Assembly: GCA_964517435.1 (NCBI GenBank)
Contig: CAZFEC010000003.1
Span: 82,431-146,430 of the forward strand
Reading direction: 5' to 3'
DNA: 64,000 nucleotides
Source: BS150m-G50 sp964517435
GTDB lineage: Bacteria > CAIWAD01 > BS150m-G50
Shown: one piece after another, positions 1 through 9,109 of the stretch
Layout: every line of letters begins with the position of its first letter
How positions within the stretch are numbered: position 1 is the stretch's first letter
Notes under the pieces: generated by a model
The model's input: the letters and a program-made list of their open reading frames with translations, nothing else
The model's database searches: none
Told to the model about the DNA's origin: nothing
Program-made: the position numbers and the translations under genes

Positions 1-2
1 GC

Positions 3-1025
3 GGCTTGCTTTCCGTCGCCTGGCTGCGGGTCTCCTCCTTCTACGCCGATCTGATCTGGGGGAAATGGCGCCAGGTCCCCCGCTGGATCTTCCCCATCGT
101 GGCCGGACTGGCGGCGGGAGTGGTCGCCCTCTGGTTCCCGCGCGTCCTGGGGATCGGCTACGACGCGGTCAGCGAACTGTTCGACGGCGTTTTCCTGCTG
201 CGCACCGCCCTGTTGCTGTTGATCTTCAAGCTGCTGCTCTCCCCGCTCAACATCGAGGGCGGAGGCATGGGCGGCACCTTTGCGCCCTCCCTCTTTCTGG
301 GCGCCATGCTGGGTTACGCCGCCGGTGCCGGCCTGGAGTTGGTACTGGGACAGGAGGTTAATCTGGTGCTTTTCACCCTGGTCGGCATGGGGGGCACCCT
401 GGCGGCGCTCAACGGCATCCCGATCACCTCCATCATCATGCTCTTCGAGCTGACGCGCGATTACAACCAGATTCTACCGGTGATGGTGGGCGTCGTCGGC
501 GCGGTCGTCACCTTCCAGCTCGCTACCGGCGAGCGGTCCATCTACCTGATGAAGCTGCACAAAGCGGGACTGTTGCTGGAAGACCGTCTGACCGTGCCGG
601 TGCTGAGCGAACTCAAACTGCCCGAGCTGATTCGCACCGACGTGCCGGTCGTCGCTCCGGAAACCACTTTCAGGGAGATTCTGGCGCGTATCGAACAGCT
701 GCCCTACAATGACCTGGTGGTGCAATACCCCGACGGCACTCTCGGCATGATCACGCTGGCCGATCTCCGTTCGGTTCTGTTCCAGACGCAGGTCAGCGAA
801 CTCCTGGTCGCCTCCGACATGGCGCTGCCGGTTGTTCCGATCGAAAGCGACGATGAGGCGGACGCCATCCTGGGGCGGATGGAGAAGCAGAATGTCGAAT
901 ACCTGCCAGTGGTAAAGGAAGGGGAGTTGATCGGGCTGCTGACCCGCAGCGACCTGTTGAAAGCGATGAACGAGACGGTGATCGCCTGGCAGCTGCGGCG
1001 CCGGCAGCGCGGGTCCTTCCGTTAA
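3..1025 (+). CDS. ClC-family chloride channel/transporter with C-terminal CBS pair (5' partial)
   Basis: The reading frame is open to the left edge, so the N-terminal half lies outside the window. The visible part carries late ClC helices. The Gly-rich anion-pore motif GGGMGGTFAPSL lies near visible residues 85-96 (the GxFxP signature), and a second conserved block, GTLAALNGIPITS, lies near 130-142. From about residue 205 a pair of CBS domains follows, with the repeated HxxxxVVD-like pattern ending in LLTRSDLL. ClC proteins move chloride across the inner membrane as channels or H+/Cl- antiporters. CBS pairs bind adenine nucleotides and gate them. The external gating Glu is upstream of the window, so channel and antiporter cannot be told apart. 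Family assignment is firm. Confidence 0.9.
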   Translation, partial: GLLSVAWLRVSSFYADLIWGKWRQVPRWIFPIVAGLAAGVVALWFPRVLGIGYDAVSELFDGVFLLRTALLLLIFKLLLSPLNIEGGGMGGTFAPSLFLGAMLGYAAGAGLELVLGQEVNLVLFTLVGMGGTLAALNGIPITSIIMLFELTRDYNQILPVMVGVVGAVVTFQLATGERSIYLMKLHKAGLLLEDRLTVPVLSELKLPELIRTDVPVVAPETTFREILARIEQLPYNDLVVQYPDGTLGMITLADLRSVLFQTQVSELLVASDMALPVVPIESDDEADAILGRMEKQNVEYLPVVKEGELIGLLTRSDLLKAMNETVIAWQLRRRQRGSFR

Positions 1026-1051
1026 GCCGGCCCACCAGGCTGCCGCGTTCC

Positions 1052-1080
1052 TTGGTTTTGTTTAACCATGACCCTATATT
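1052..1080 (+). promoter_or_regulatory. Candidate sigma-70-like promoter for queF-parA-parB
   Basis: TTGGTT (1052-1057) and TATATT (1075-1080) are separated by exactly 17 bases and lie 40 bases before the queF ATG. The -10 is a 5/6 match to TATAAT and the -35 is weak. The position between the ClC stop and queF fits a new transcription unit. This is a pattern match only. Confidence 0.35.
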
Positions 1081-1119
1081 GGCAAGGTTATCATTAGGTT
1101 ATTCCTACCGGAGACAGCG

Positions 1120-1515
1120 ATGAGCAGCAGCGAATACACCCCGGAGCATGCCGCTTCACAACCGGATACACCGCCCCTGGAAGCCTGGCCCAACCAGTAT
1201 GCCGATCGTCGCTATGAAATCAGCATCACTCACCCGGAATTCACCTGTCTCTGCCCCCGCACCGGGCTACCGGATTTTGCCACCATCTCCATCAAATATA
1301 CACCAGACCAGCAATGCCTTGAGTTGAAATCCTTAAAGTACTACTTGAACACTTTCCGGCAGGTCGGCATCTTCCATGAGAATGTCGTCAACCGCGTCCG
1401 CGACGATATCGTGGCGGCGATCGCTCCGCATCGCGTCGAGGTGGAGGGAGCCTTCTCGGCCCGGGGCGGTATCCTCACTACGGTGCGCTCCGTCTGGCAG
1501 CGGGAGGAATCATGA
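1120..1515 (+). CDS. queF: NADPH-dependent 7-cyano-7-deazaguanine reductase (preQ0 reductase)
   Basis: QueF reduces the nitrile of preQ0 to the aminomethyl of preQ1 in queuosine tRNA biosynthesis, in the cytoplasm. The 131-residue length fits the short unimodular QueF class. The block EFTCLCPRTGLPDFA at residues 40-54 holds the expected catalytic Cys (Cys45) and Asp (Asp52), and the LELKSLKYYLNTFR block follows with FHENVVNRV near 85. GGAG lies just before the ATG at 1120. The stop overlaps the parA start as ATGA, so it is co-transcribed with parA-parB. That pairing reflects co-expression, not a shared pathway. Confidence 0.95.
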   Translation: MSSSEYTPEHAASQPDTPPLEAWPNQYADRRYEISITHPEFTCLCPRTGLPDFATISIKYTPDQQCLELKSLKYYLNTFRQVGIFHENVVNRVRDDIVAAIAPHRVEVEGAFSARGGILTTVRSVWQREES

Positions 1516-2306
1516 CCCGGATCATCGCGGTCGCCAATCAGAAGGGGGGTGTCGGCAAGACGACCACCGCGGTCAACCTCGCCGCCAGCCTGGCGATCAG
1601 TGAACGACGGGTACTGCTGGTGGATCTTGATCCGCAGGCCAACGCCACCAGCGGCCTGGGTGTCGATGGCGGACTGGAAGCCACCACCTACAACCTGCTG
1701 ATGGCGGGGATGCCACTGGATCAGATCAAGTGTGAGACAGCCATTGAGGGACTCGAGCTGCTGCCGGCGGGTATCGATCTGGTGGGTGCCGAACTGGAGC
1801 TGGTGGGCGGCGCCAGGCGGGAGTACCGCCTCCGGGACGCCCTGCGCGATCTCGAGGGTTACGATTACGTCTTCATTGATACTCCCCCCTCGCTGGGACT
1901 CCTGACCATCAACGCCCTCACCGCGGCGCAGACGGTCCTGATCCCGCTGCAGACCGAGTACTACGCGCTGGAGGGATTGACCCAGCTGTTGAACACGATG
2001 CAACTGGTCAAGAAGTATTTCAACGAACGGCTCCGCCTGGAAGGGGTGCTGTTGACGATGTTCGATTCCCGCCTCAACCTGGCCAACAGCGTGGCGGCGG
2101 AGGTGCGTGAGTATTTCAACGGACAGGTATTCAAGACGGTGATACGCCGCAATGTCAGCCTGGGCGAAGCACCCAGCTACGGCAAACCGGTTCTGCTGCA
2201 TAACGCCCGTTCCAGCGGTGCCCGCAGCTATCTGGAACTGGCGGGGGAATTTCTGGCTAAAGAGCGGAAGGAAGCAGATGGCCAAATCCAAGAGCAAGCT
2301 CGGTAA
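1512..2306 (+). CDS. parA: Chromosome-partitioning ATPase ParA/Soj
   Basis: ParA is a deviant Walker ATPase that binds DNA non-specifically and moves or positions ParB-parS complexes at chromosome segregation. Its 264 residues match chromosomal Soj. The deviant Walker A KGGVGKTT is at residues 11-18, with the signature Lys at its start. Walker A' DLDPQANAT is near residue 40 and the Walker B-like FIDTPPSLG near 120. It starts inside queF (ATGA overlap) and overlaps parB by 29 bases, which implies translational coupling. Chromosomal parAB usually sits near oriC, so the window may be origin-proximal. No dnaA or rnpA/rpmH is visible to confirm this. Confidence 0.96.
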   Translation: MTRIIAVANQKGGVGKTTTAVNLAASLAISERRVLLVDLDPQANATSGLGVDGGLEATTYNLLMAGMPLDQIKCETAIEGLELLPAGIDLVGAELELVGGARREYRLRDALRDLEGYDYVFIDTPPSLGLLTINALTAAQTVLIPLQTEYYALEGLTQLLNTMQLVKKYFNERLRLEGVLLTMFDSRLNLANSVAAEVREYFNGQVFKTVIRRNVSLGEAPSYGKPVLLHNARSSGARSYLELAGEFLAKERKEADGQIQEQAR

Positions 2307-3129
2307 GGGGCTGAAAGCGCTCATCGATCAGAATGTAGTCGACCTGCCGAACGGTGATGCGGGAGTGAACCAGGTGCCGATGACGGAGATCAGGGTCGGT
2401 GCCACCCAGCCGCGCCGGGAGATGGACCGGGAAGCGCTGGATGAACTCCGGCAATCGATCGTGGAGAACGGCGTTCTGCAGCCGGTTCTGCTCGCCAGAC
2501 TGGAGAACGGCTACCGCCTGATCGCGGGGGAGCGGCGCTACAAAGCCGCCATGGCGGCCGGCTTGACCCGTATTCCGGCTCACATTCTCTATGACCTCAG
2601 CGATGAGAAGATGCATGAAATGGCGCTGGTGGAGAACATCCAGCGGGAAGACCTCAACCCGATCGACTACGCGCTGGCCTTGCAGCAACTGCTGGAGGAG
2701 TACGGCCTTACCCAGGAGCAGGCGGCGCAGAAACTGGGCAAGAGCCGTTCCGAGGTGGCCAACACCCTGCGCCTGCTCAAACTGCCCAGCCTGATCCGGC
2801 AGAGTCTGCAGGCGGGCAACGTGAGCGTGGGGCATGCCAAGGTACTGCTTTCGTTACCGAACAAGGATGAACAGGTGCGCTACTGGCGTGAGACGTTGCG
2901 GCGCAACCTGTCGGTGCGACAGCTGGAGGAACGGGTCAACCGCGCCGGGCAACCGGCACCGCCGCGTCTGGTGAAATCGCCCGATTTGCTGGCGGTGGAG
3001 GAGCGGTTGCGGGATTTCTATTCCGCCCGGGTGCAGTTGCGCCACTCCCGCCGGGGCAGCGGCGCCATCGAAATCAGATACAGTTCGCTGGATGAGCTTA
3101 ACCGTCTGCTGGAGATGCTGGAGCGGTAG
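2278..3129 (+). CDS. parB: ParB/Spo0J chromosome-partitioning CTPase
   Basis: The start at the ATG of 2278 gives MAKSKSKLGKGLKALI, the classic N-terminal ParA-stimulating basic segment. A longer in-frame extension into parA is not ParB-like. The protein has 283 residues, usual for the family. The CTP-binding motifs are GERRYKA at 84-90 and ENIQREDLNP at 119-128. The helix-turn-helix that reads parS is near 145-170, and a dimerisation tail ends the protein. ParB loads at parS sites, slides as a CTP-gated clamp and recruits SMC. No full canonical parS (TGTTTCACGTGAAACA) was found here, but an octamer resembling its half-site is abundant (see findings). Confidence 0.96.
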   Translation: MAKSKSKLGKGLKALIDQNVVDLPNGDAGVNQVPMTEIRVGATQPRREMDREALDELRQSIVENGVLQPVLLARLENGYRLIAGERRYKAAMAAGLTRIPAHILYDLSDEKMHEMALVENIQREDLNPIDYALALQQLLEEYGLTQEQAAQKLGKSRSEVANTLRLLKLPSLIRQSLQAGNVSVGHAKVLLSLPNKDEQVRYWRETLRRNLSVRQLEERVNRAGQPAPPRLVKSPDLLAVEERLRDFYSARVQLRHSRRGSGAIEIRYSSLDELNRLLEMLER

Positions 3130-3165
3130 TCGCTGCGTCGATACTCCTGAACCACGGAGATGTGA

Positions 3166-4356
3166 ATGCGATTGGTAATCTACGAGGACCGGCGGTGCGA
3201 ACGCTTTTATCCCCTGACCGAGATGCATGCCGCCTGGGACCTGCGTCTGGGTGACTGCCGGCTCGGGGAACGGATCCTGCGGGATCTGCAGCTGGAGGAT
3301 TGCACCTTCGCCGGGCGCCACCACCTCGCGGAGGTGATGGCGGAGAGCGGCTGGGATACATACGCGGAGGAGTCCAGGGAGACGCTTTTCGTCAACGCCC
3401 TCGCGTTCGAGTTCGACGTGTCAGCGTTGCTGGCGCTGCCCACGGGCGAGCGGTTGGTAGAGGCGGAAGGCGCAACGGTCGCTTTTCGGCTTGCCGTCGA
3501 CACACCGCCGCCGGACCGGGATGACGCGGGCTATCTGGTCATTCCCGATCTACCGGCGAGCGGGACCGCGGCGCAAGTGCTGAGGGAACCGTGGGATCTG
3601 CTGACGCTGAACGCCGAACTGCTGGAGTCCGATTTCCGGCCCGCACCGTTGCCGGCGGACCTGACCGGCGTCATCCTGATCGCACCGGAGCGGATCGCCC
3701 TGCATCCGGAAGCTGTGATTCGGCCCGGCGCCGTGCTGGACGGCTCCCGCGGTCCGGTAACCATCGGCGCGCGCAGCGAAGTGGATTCACAGGCGGTGAT
3801 CCAGGGCCCCGTGCACATCGACGCGGATTGTCGCATTAAACCGCACAGCCACCTCTATGACGCCACCAGCGTCGGCCCGGCTTGCCGCCTGGCGGGTGAA
3901 GTGGAGAACACGATCTGTCATTCCTATGTAAACAAGCAGCACCAGGGTTTCGTCGGCCATTCGCTTTTGATGCCCTGGACCAACCTCGGCGCCGACACCA
4001 ATACCAGCGATCTCAAGAACAACTACGGTGAGATCCGCCTCAGCCGGCGCGGCGAAACGGTTGACACCGGACGCCGCCTTCTGGGGCTGCTGCTGGGCGA
4101 CCACGGCCGCTGCGCCATCAACACCCAGTTCAACAGCGGCAGTGTCGGTGGCGTCTTCGCCAACATCTTCGACAGCGGTTTTCCGCCGAAGGAGATTCCG
4201 CCTTTCAGCTGGGGCGGGCAGGGGGCAGGCAGCTACCGCCTGGAGGAAGCGCTGGCGGTGGCGGAGCGGGTCCTGGCCCGGCGGGAAATGATCCTGACCT
4301 CCGCCATGCGGGATTTGATTGTGCGATTACATGATGAAGCTTCAACCGACCGGTAG
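3166..4356 (+). CDS. Bacteroidetes-type GlmU-like sugar nucleotidyltransferase/acetyltransferase
   Basis: This 396-residue protein resembles the alternative GlmU family of Bacteroidetes (putative UDP-GlcNAc diphosphorylase / glucosamine-1-phosphate acetyltransferase). The N-terminal third starts MRLVIYEDRRCERFYPLTE, with the family PLTE block and DLRLG instead of a classical LAAGxGTRM loop. The C-terminal half (about 180-345) is a left-handed beta-helix with hexapeptide repeats and the family block SYVNKQHQGFVGHS followed by LGADTNTSDLKNNYG. The role would be peptidoglycan and glycan precursor supply. A separate classical GlmU N-domain lies at 34196-34933, so the two may share the GlmU steps. 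Family assignment is good; the exact reaction is inferred. Confidence 0.8.
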   Translation: MRLVIYEDRRCERFYPLTEMHAAWDLRLGDCRLGERILRDLQLEDCTFAGRHHLAEVMAESGWDTYAEESRETLFVNALAFEFDVSALLALPTGERLVEAEGATVAFRLAVDTPPPDRDDAGYLVIPDLPASGTAAQVLREPWDLLTLNAELLESDFRPAPLPADLTGVILIAPERIALHPEAVIRPGAVLDGSRGPVTIGARSEVDSQAVIQGPVHIDADCRIKPHSHLYDATSVGPACRLAGEVENTICHSYVNKQHQGFVGHSLLMPWTNLGADTNTSDLKNNYGEIRLSRRGETVDTGRRLLGLLLGDHGRCAINTQFNSGSVGGVFANIFDSGFPPKEIPPFSWGGQGAGSYRLEEALAVAERVLARREMILTSAMRDLIVRLHDEASTDR

Positions 4357-4410
4357 CAACCGGCAGCCGGCACCGCCGGTGGAACCTGAACTGAAATCCC
4401 GGCAGCGAAA

Positions 4411-5793
4411 ATGAGCATGAACAGCCGTCAACTGGAGGAGCTGGCCGCCATCGTCGGCCCCCGCAATCTCCACCTGGAGCGGGAGGAGAAGCTCACCTTC
4501 GCGACCGACGGCACCGACGTGATACATCTGCCGGAAGCGGTGGTGGAGCCGGACAACCGCGAGGCGGTCCAGGAGTTGCTGCGCTTCGCCAACCGCGAGC
4601 TGATTCCGGTGACCCCGCGCGGCGCCGGCAGCGGCTTGTCCGGCGGAGCGCTGGCGGTGCGGGGCGGCATTCTGCTCTCCATGTTGAAGTTCGACCGGAT
4701 CCTCGAGATCGACACCGTCAATCAAACCGCCACGGTGGAACCGGGCGTGATCAACCTGCATCTGCAGGAGGCGGTGGCGGAGCAGGGATTGTTCTATCCT
4801 CCCGATCCGGCCAGTCGTGATACATCCTGCCTCGGCGGCAATGTGGCGGAGGATGCCGGCGGCGCCCGCTGCATCAAGTACGGCACCACCCGCCACTACA
4901 TCCTGGCCCTTGACGTGGTGCTGCCGGACGGTTCCTTCCACCGCATGGGCGTCGCCACCCGCAAGGGAGTGGTCGGCTATGATCTGAAAGATCTGCTGAT
5001 CGGCTCCGAGGGCACCCTGGGCGTGATCACCGGTATCGTCGTGAGGCTGTTGCCGCTGCCGCGCCACCGCCGTCTGCTGCTGGCGCTGTTCGAGAACTTC
5101 GCGCACGCTATCGACGGCACCGGCCGGTTGAGCCGGGCGGGTATCGTTCCCTCGGCGCTGGAGTTCATGGATGAAACCGCGATCGAGATGGGGCGGGAGG
5201 GACTGCCGCTGGAGCTGCCGGCGTCGGCGCGGGCCCTGCTGCTGGTGGAGCTGGACGGTAATGTTGTCGACCGCATCGAGGAGGAACTGGAACAGGTCGC
5301 CGCCCTGATGGAAAAGGCGGGCGCGACTGAACTGCTGCTGGCGGACAGCAGCAGGCGTCAGGAGCGGCTCTGGGAGGTGCGGCGCGCCTTGAGTACGACG
5401 ATCAAGGAGAAGAGCGCCATTAAGAAATCGATGGATGTGGCGGTTCCCTTTTCGCGGCTGCAGGAGTACATGGAGACCACCCGGGCGCTGGGCGACCGCC
5501 GGGGGGTGCAGGTGATGCACTACGGCCACCTCGGGGACGGTAATGTTCACACCAACGTACTGCACATGACCGGCGGCGAGGCGGCGGAGCAGGCGGTGGA
5601 AGCGACGGTAAGAGAGGTGCTGCGGGTGACGCTGGCCGTCGGCGGCACCATCTCCGGCGAGCACGGCATCGGTACCGTCAAGCTGCCCTACATCGGCATG
5701 GAAATCCCGCCGCGCCTGCTGGAGTTGCAGCGGGAGATCAAACGGGTGTTCGATCCCAACAACATACTTAATCCGGGCAAGATTTTCGGGTAA
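4411..5793 (+). CDS. glcD: FAD-linked glycolate/D-lactate-type dehydrogenase (GlcD-like)
   Basis: A 460-residue flavoprotein of the VAO/PCMH fold. The FAD-binding block PRGAGSGLSGGAL is at 69-81, followed by YPPDPAS (129-135) and GGNVAEDAGG (142-151). The C-terminal oxidase domain has HYGHLGDGNVH near 370 and SGEHGIG near 415, both typical of GlcD/Dld. It would oxidise a 2-hydroxyacid such as glycolate or D-lactate and pass electrons to quinone or a partner iron-sulfur subunit. No GlcE or GlcF is adjacent, so partner and substrate are unknown. Two GTGATACA octamers lie in the gene, encoding V-I-H at residues 37-39 and R-D-T at 136-138. Confidence 0.9.
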   Translation: MSMNSRQLEELAAIVGPRNLHLEREEKLTFATDGTDVIHLPEAVVEPDNREAVQELLRFANRELIPVTPRGAGSGLSGGALAVRGGILLSMLKFDRILEIDTVNQTATVEPGVINLHLQEAVAEQGLFYPPDPASRDTSCLGGNVAEDAGGARCIKYGTTRHYILALDVVLPDGSFHRMGVATRKGVVGYDLKDLLIGSEGTLGVITGIVVRLLPLPRHRRLLLALFENFAHAIDGTGRLSRAGIVPSALEFMDETAIEMGREGLPLELPASARALLLVELDGNVVDRIEEELEQVAALMEKAGATELLLADSSRRQERLWEVRRALSTTIKEKSAIKKSMDVAVPFSRLQEYMETTRALGDRRGVQVMHYGHLGDGNVHTNVLHMTGGEAAEQAVEATVREVLRVTLAVGGTISGEHGIGTVKLPYIGMEIPPRLLELQREIKRVFDPNNILNPGKIFG

Positions 5794-5808
5794 GGCCTGA
5801 AGCGAGGG

Positions 5809-6828
5809 ATGATGGACAAAATGAGAGTATTGGTGATGATGGGCGGCGCTTCGCCGGAACGCAATGTCTCCCTGGCTTCCGGAGCCACGATCGCGAATGC
5901 CCTGACCGAACTTGGACACGAGGTGCTGCGCTTCGATCCCTGGCAACCGGAGCGGCTGTTGCCGGATGGTAGCGAAGCGATCGCGGAGGAGGTCGGCGAA
6001 CAGCCGGCGCCGCGCGAGAGTGAACTGCCGCCGGACAAGGTGATCAAGCTCCTGCAGACCGTCACCGACGCCGCGCCCGACCTGGTTTACATCGCCCTGC
6101 ACGGCGGCTGGGGCGAAGACGGCGTGCTGCAGGGCCTGCTCGATCTGGCCGGCATTCCCTATACCGGCAGTGGCGTGCTGGCCAGCGCCGCGGCGATGGA
6201 CAAGCACTACAGCAAGCAGATGGCGGAGCAGCTTGGGATCAGCATGCCCGGCTCGCAACTGATACAGCGCAATCTGCCGCTGCCGGAACAACTGGAGTCG
6301 CTCGCTTTTGCGTATCCCCTTATCGTCAAGCCCAACGCGATGGGTTCAACGGTGGGTCTCACCCTGGTCGAAGCGGAAGACGGCCTGACCGCGGCGATTC
6401 AGCTGGTGTTGCGGGAGCTGGATGATGACGCACTTGTGGAGGAATACATCGCCGGCAGCGAGATTACCTGCACGGTGCTCGGAGACGAACCGCTGCCACT
6501 GGTGGAGATAAGGCCCAAAACCGGCTTCTACGATTACATCAATAAGTACACGCCAGGCAAAACCGACTACCTGGTACCCGCGCCCCTCGCCGAAGAGACA
6601 ACACTGCAGATACAGGAGGACGCCGCCATCATCTGCCGCGGCCTCCAGGTGGAGGTACTGGCGCGCGTCGACTTCCGGGTGGACGGCGGCGGCAACTCCT
6701 ACTTCCTGGAGGTGAACACTTCACCCGGGATGACGGCGACCAGCCTGGTGCCCAAGGCTGCCGCGGCGATCGGTATCGACTTCAATCAGCTGGTGGAGCG
6801 GATAGTCACCCTCTCACTGGCCAGGTAA
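5809..6828 (+). CDS. ddl: D-alanine--D-alanine ligase
   Basis: Ddl is an ATP-grasp enzyme that joins two D-alanines for the UDP-MurNAc pentapeptide in the cytoplasm. Its 339 residues are normal. The N-terminal MGGASPERNVSLASG is the GGxSxE(R/H)xVSLxSG signature. ALHGGWGEDG follows near 98, and the ATP-grasp core shows FPLIVKPN-like AYPLIVKPN and MGSTVG. The catalytic metal-binding EVNTSPGMT sits near residue 300. The ATG at 5809 follows a GAGGG stretch; nearby in-frame ATGs at 5812 and 5821 are possible. It lies 15 bases after glcD, probably in the same transcript. Confidence 0.95.
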   Translation: MMDKMRVLVMMGGASPERNVSLASGATIANALTELGHEVLRFDPWQPERLLPDGSEAIAEEVGEQPAPRESELPPDKVIKLLQTVTDAAPDLVYIALHGGWGEDGVLQGLLDLAGIPYTGSGVLASAAAMDKHYSKQMAEQLGISMPGSQLIQRNLPLPEQLESLAFAYPLIVKPNAMGSTVGLTLVEAEDGLTAAIQLVLRELDDDALVEEYIAGSEITCTVLGDEPLPLVEIRPKTGFYDYINKYTPGKTDYLVPAPLAEETTLQIQEDAAIICRGLQVEVLARVDFRVDGGGNSYFLEVNTSPGMTATSLVPKAAAAIGIDFNQLVERIVTLSLAR

Positions 6829-6966
6829 CCGCGGAAAACGGCTGGGAGGGTGATGACAGCCAGCTTCGGTTCCCGGCACACCTCAGGCATAGCTTGCATT
6901 TCTTAAACGGTGATTGTACTCTAGAATCCACCTGAAATAAACCACTCCAAGTGTAATGAGAGCAAA

Positions 6967-9048
6967 GTGAAGAAGCTGATCGTGCCGCTCCTGTTAGGGT
7001 TAACCCTGACAGGCATCGCCGAGGATGACCTGACGCACTATACCACCGTCGGCAATCTGGCGATGACGGTGACCAACTTCGGCGTTATCGGGCACGGATA
7101 CAACATCCAGGGGCAGCCTTCCTGCGTATACAAGTATCACACTACCCTCGAATTCGAAGAGGTGGAGCATTTCTCCTACGGCGGTCTCTGGCTGGGCGGC
7201 GTCGTCAACGACTCGCTCCGGGTCACCACCGGTGTCATCGACGGTAATCTCAACGTCGCGCGGGGCTGGGAGTGGAATCCCACACCGGAGCCGATGCTGA
7301 CCCGCTCCTCCATCATCACATCACCCAGCTACTCCCCCAGCGCGGTCTCGCACCAGGACTTTCTCTGCAGCTACACCGACACCGCCCTCTACAACGCCCA
7401 GGGCGAACTGATCGAGGATCACAATCCGCTGCGGGTCAAGGTCAACCTGCGCAGCTACGCCTGGAACTATTCCTTCGCCGACGCCTTCGTGATCCTGGAA
7501 CATCAGATCATCAACCTGGATACGGAGAATTCCATCGATAGCCTCTACGCCGGCTACTGGGTGGATGAAGCGGTCGGTAACTTCAACCTGCACGACTACT
7601 ACGCGCCCGGTCACGGCGGCTGGTACTGGTACGACAACATGGTGGGCGCGGTCACGGTCGCGACCACCGAGACCGACACCACCCGCATGCCGATCGGCTA
7701 CGACTACGACGGTGACGACGGTTACTCCGAATCCTTCATCGGCGTCCGCTTCCTGGGTGCCGACGGCGACCACGTGAATCAGGATTCCGTACGCACCTCT
7801 TTCGGTACCTGGGAATGGAACAACCACGGCGCCAACTTCCACCCGAACCTGGTGATGCCCATCAACGACGCGGAGCGCTTCCTCTGCCTGCAGGAAACGG
7901 AAGACATTTACGCCGACGAGTTCCCCTACGACGAATCGGAAGACGCCTCCTGGATGCTGCTCAGCGGCGCCGGTTGTTTCGGAAGCCTGCCGCCGGGCGA
8001 CACCCTGACGGTGGTGTTAGCGGTGGTGGCGGGGCGCTGGGCACCGGTCAGCGACATCAACGCCGCTCCCTGGGAGGTGCTGCAGGAGCGGGCGCAGAAT
8101 GTCATCCTCAACTCCGACTGGGCGCAGATCGCCTACAACGGCGAGGATGCCGACGGTGATCACATTCTCGATCCGGGCGAGGACCTCAATGGCAACGGCG
8201 TCATCGATCGCTACCTGCTGCCGGAACCGCCTCCGGCTCCCCACCTGCACGCCGAAGTGGGGAATAACGAGGTGACCCTCTACTGGGACGACCTGCCGGA
8301 GAGCTTCATCGATCCGATCCAGGCGGAGGAGGATTTCGAGGGCTACCGGGTCTACGCCTCGCCGCGCAATCCGGAGTCCGGTTCGGACAAGACTCTGCTG
8401 GCGCAGTTCGACCTGGTGAATCACATTCCGCCCAACACCGGCCTGGCCGATGCGCAACTGGCGGAACCGGTCACCTTTGACGGTATCGAATACCACTACA
8501 GTTACACCGTGGACAACCTGGTCAACGGCATGCCGTACGGCAACTGGTTCGCGGTCTCTTCCTACGACCAGGGCAACCCGGACAATAATCTTCCTTCCCT
8601 GGAGAGCGCTTACTCCGAGAACTGGGTCTTCGCTTATCCCGGCACGGTGCCCACCACGACGGTCAAGCCGAGCGTCGTACCCAATCCCTATCGCGCCCAG
8701 GCGGGCTGGGACGGCTATGGCAGCGCCTACAACCGGCTGGTCTGGTTCATCAACCTGCCGGCGCACTGTGAAATCCGCATCTTCACCCTGAGCGGCGACC
8801 TGGTGGAGGTCCTTCCGCACAACGCCGCGACCTACCAGGGTGACGACTACCTGCGGATCGAACTGCTGCAGCAGCAATACCAGCGGGAATCGGTGACACC
8901 GCCCGATTTTGTGTTCAGCGGCGGCGCGCACGCCTGGGACCTGGTCACCCGTTACGATCAGGAACTCGCCACCGGTCTCTACCTCTTCACGGTGGAAAAC
9001 ATGGATAGTGGCGATGTTGATATCGGTAAGTTCATGGTTATTAAGTAA
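6967..9048 (+). CDS. Large secreted protein with FN3-like and C-terminal sorting domain
   Basis: A 693-residue protein with an N-terminal signal peptide (MKKLIVPLLLGLTLTGIA), read from a GTG at 6967; the ATG at 6956 is out of frame. The body is Tyr/Trp/Asp-rich and beta-like. A calcium-loop-like run DADGDHILDPGEDLNGNG is near residue 400, and a fibronectin type III-like segment spans about 425-560. The last 120 residues resemble a type IX-style C-terminal sorting domain: VVPNPYRAQ, then IRIFTLSGDLV, ending GLYLFTVEN...GKFMVIK. It is probably exported and anchored at the cell surface. No enzymatic motif was recognised. It precedes another secreted protein and the TonB/TRAP operon. Confidence 0.75.
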   Translation: MKKLIVPLLLGLTLTGIAEDDLTHYTTVGNLAMTVTNFGVIGHGYNIQGQPSCVYKYHTTLEFEEVEHFSYGGLWLGGVVNDSLRVTTGVIDGNLNVARGWEWNPTPEPMLTRSSIITSPSYSPSAVSHQDFLCSYTDTALYNAQGELIEDHNPLRVKVNLRSYAWNYSFADAFVILEHQIINLDTENSIDSLYAGYWVDEAVGNFNLHDYYAPGHGGWYWYDNMVGAVTVATTETDTTRMPIGYDYDGDDGYSESFIGVRFLGADGDHVNQDSVRTSFGTWEWNNHGANFHPNLVMPINDAERFLCLQETEDIYADEFPYDESEDASWMLLSGAGCFGSLPPGDTLTVVLAVVAGRWAPVSDINAAPWEVLQERAQNVILNSDWAQIAYNGEDADGDHILDPGEDLNGNGVIDRYLLPEPPPAPHLHAEVGNNEVTLYWDDLPESFIDPIQAEEDFEGYRVYASPRNPESGSDKTLLAQFDLVNHIPPNTGLADAQLAEPVTFDGIEYHYSYTVDNLVNGMPYGNWFAVSSYDQGNPDNNLPSLESAYSENWVFAYPGTVPTTTVKPSVVPNPYRAQAGWDGYGSAYNRLVWFINLPAHCEIRIFTLSGDLVEVLPHNAATYQGDDYLRIELLQQQYQRESVTPPDFVFSGGAHAWDLVTRYDQELATGLYLFTVENMDSGDVDIGKFMVIK

Positions 9049-9109
9049 ACTGGCTAACGACAGTGCCGGACCCCACCCGGGAAAGGCAACGGATAAAAGG
9101 AGGTGTGTA

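Noticed and set aside
1026..1119. preQ1 riboswitch upstream of queF
   Set aside because: I could not find the expected short pseudoknot pattern with an A-rich tail and CUA end. The region looks like a plain promoter.
4342..6291. 649-codon open frame on the minus strand opposite glcD and ddl
   Set aside because: It is antisense to two clearly conserved genes, has a His/Gln-rich artefactual composition, and matches no family.
7765..7785. CACGTG in a secreted-protein gene as a possible parS
   Set aside because: Only one flank resembles parS; the other matches at no more than one of five positions.
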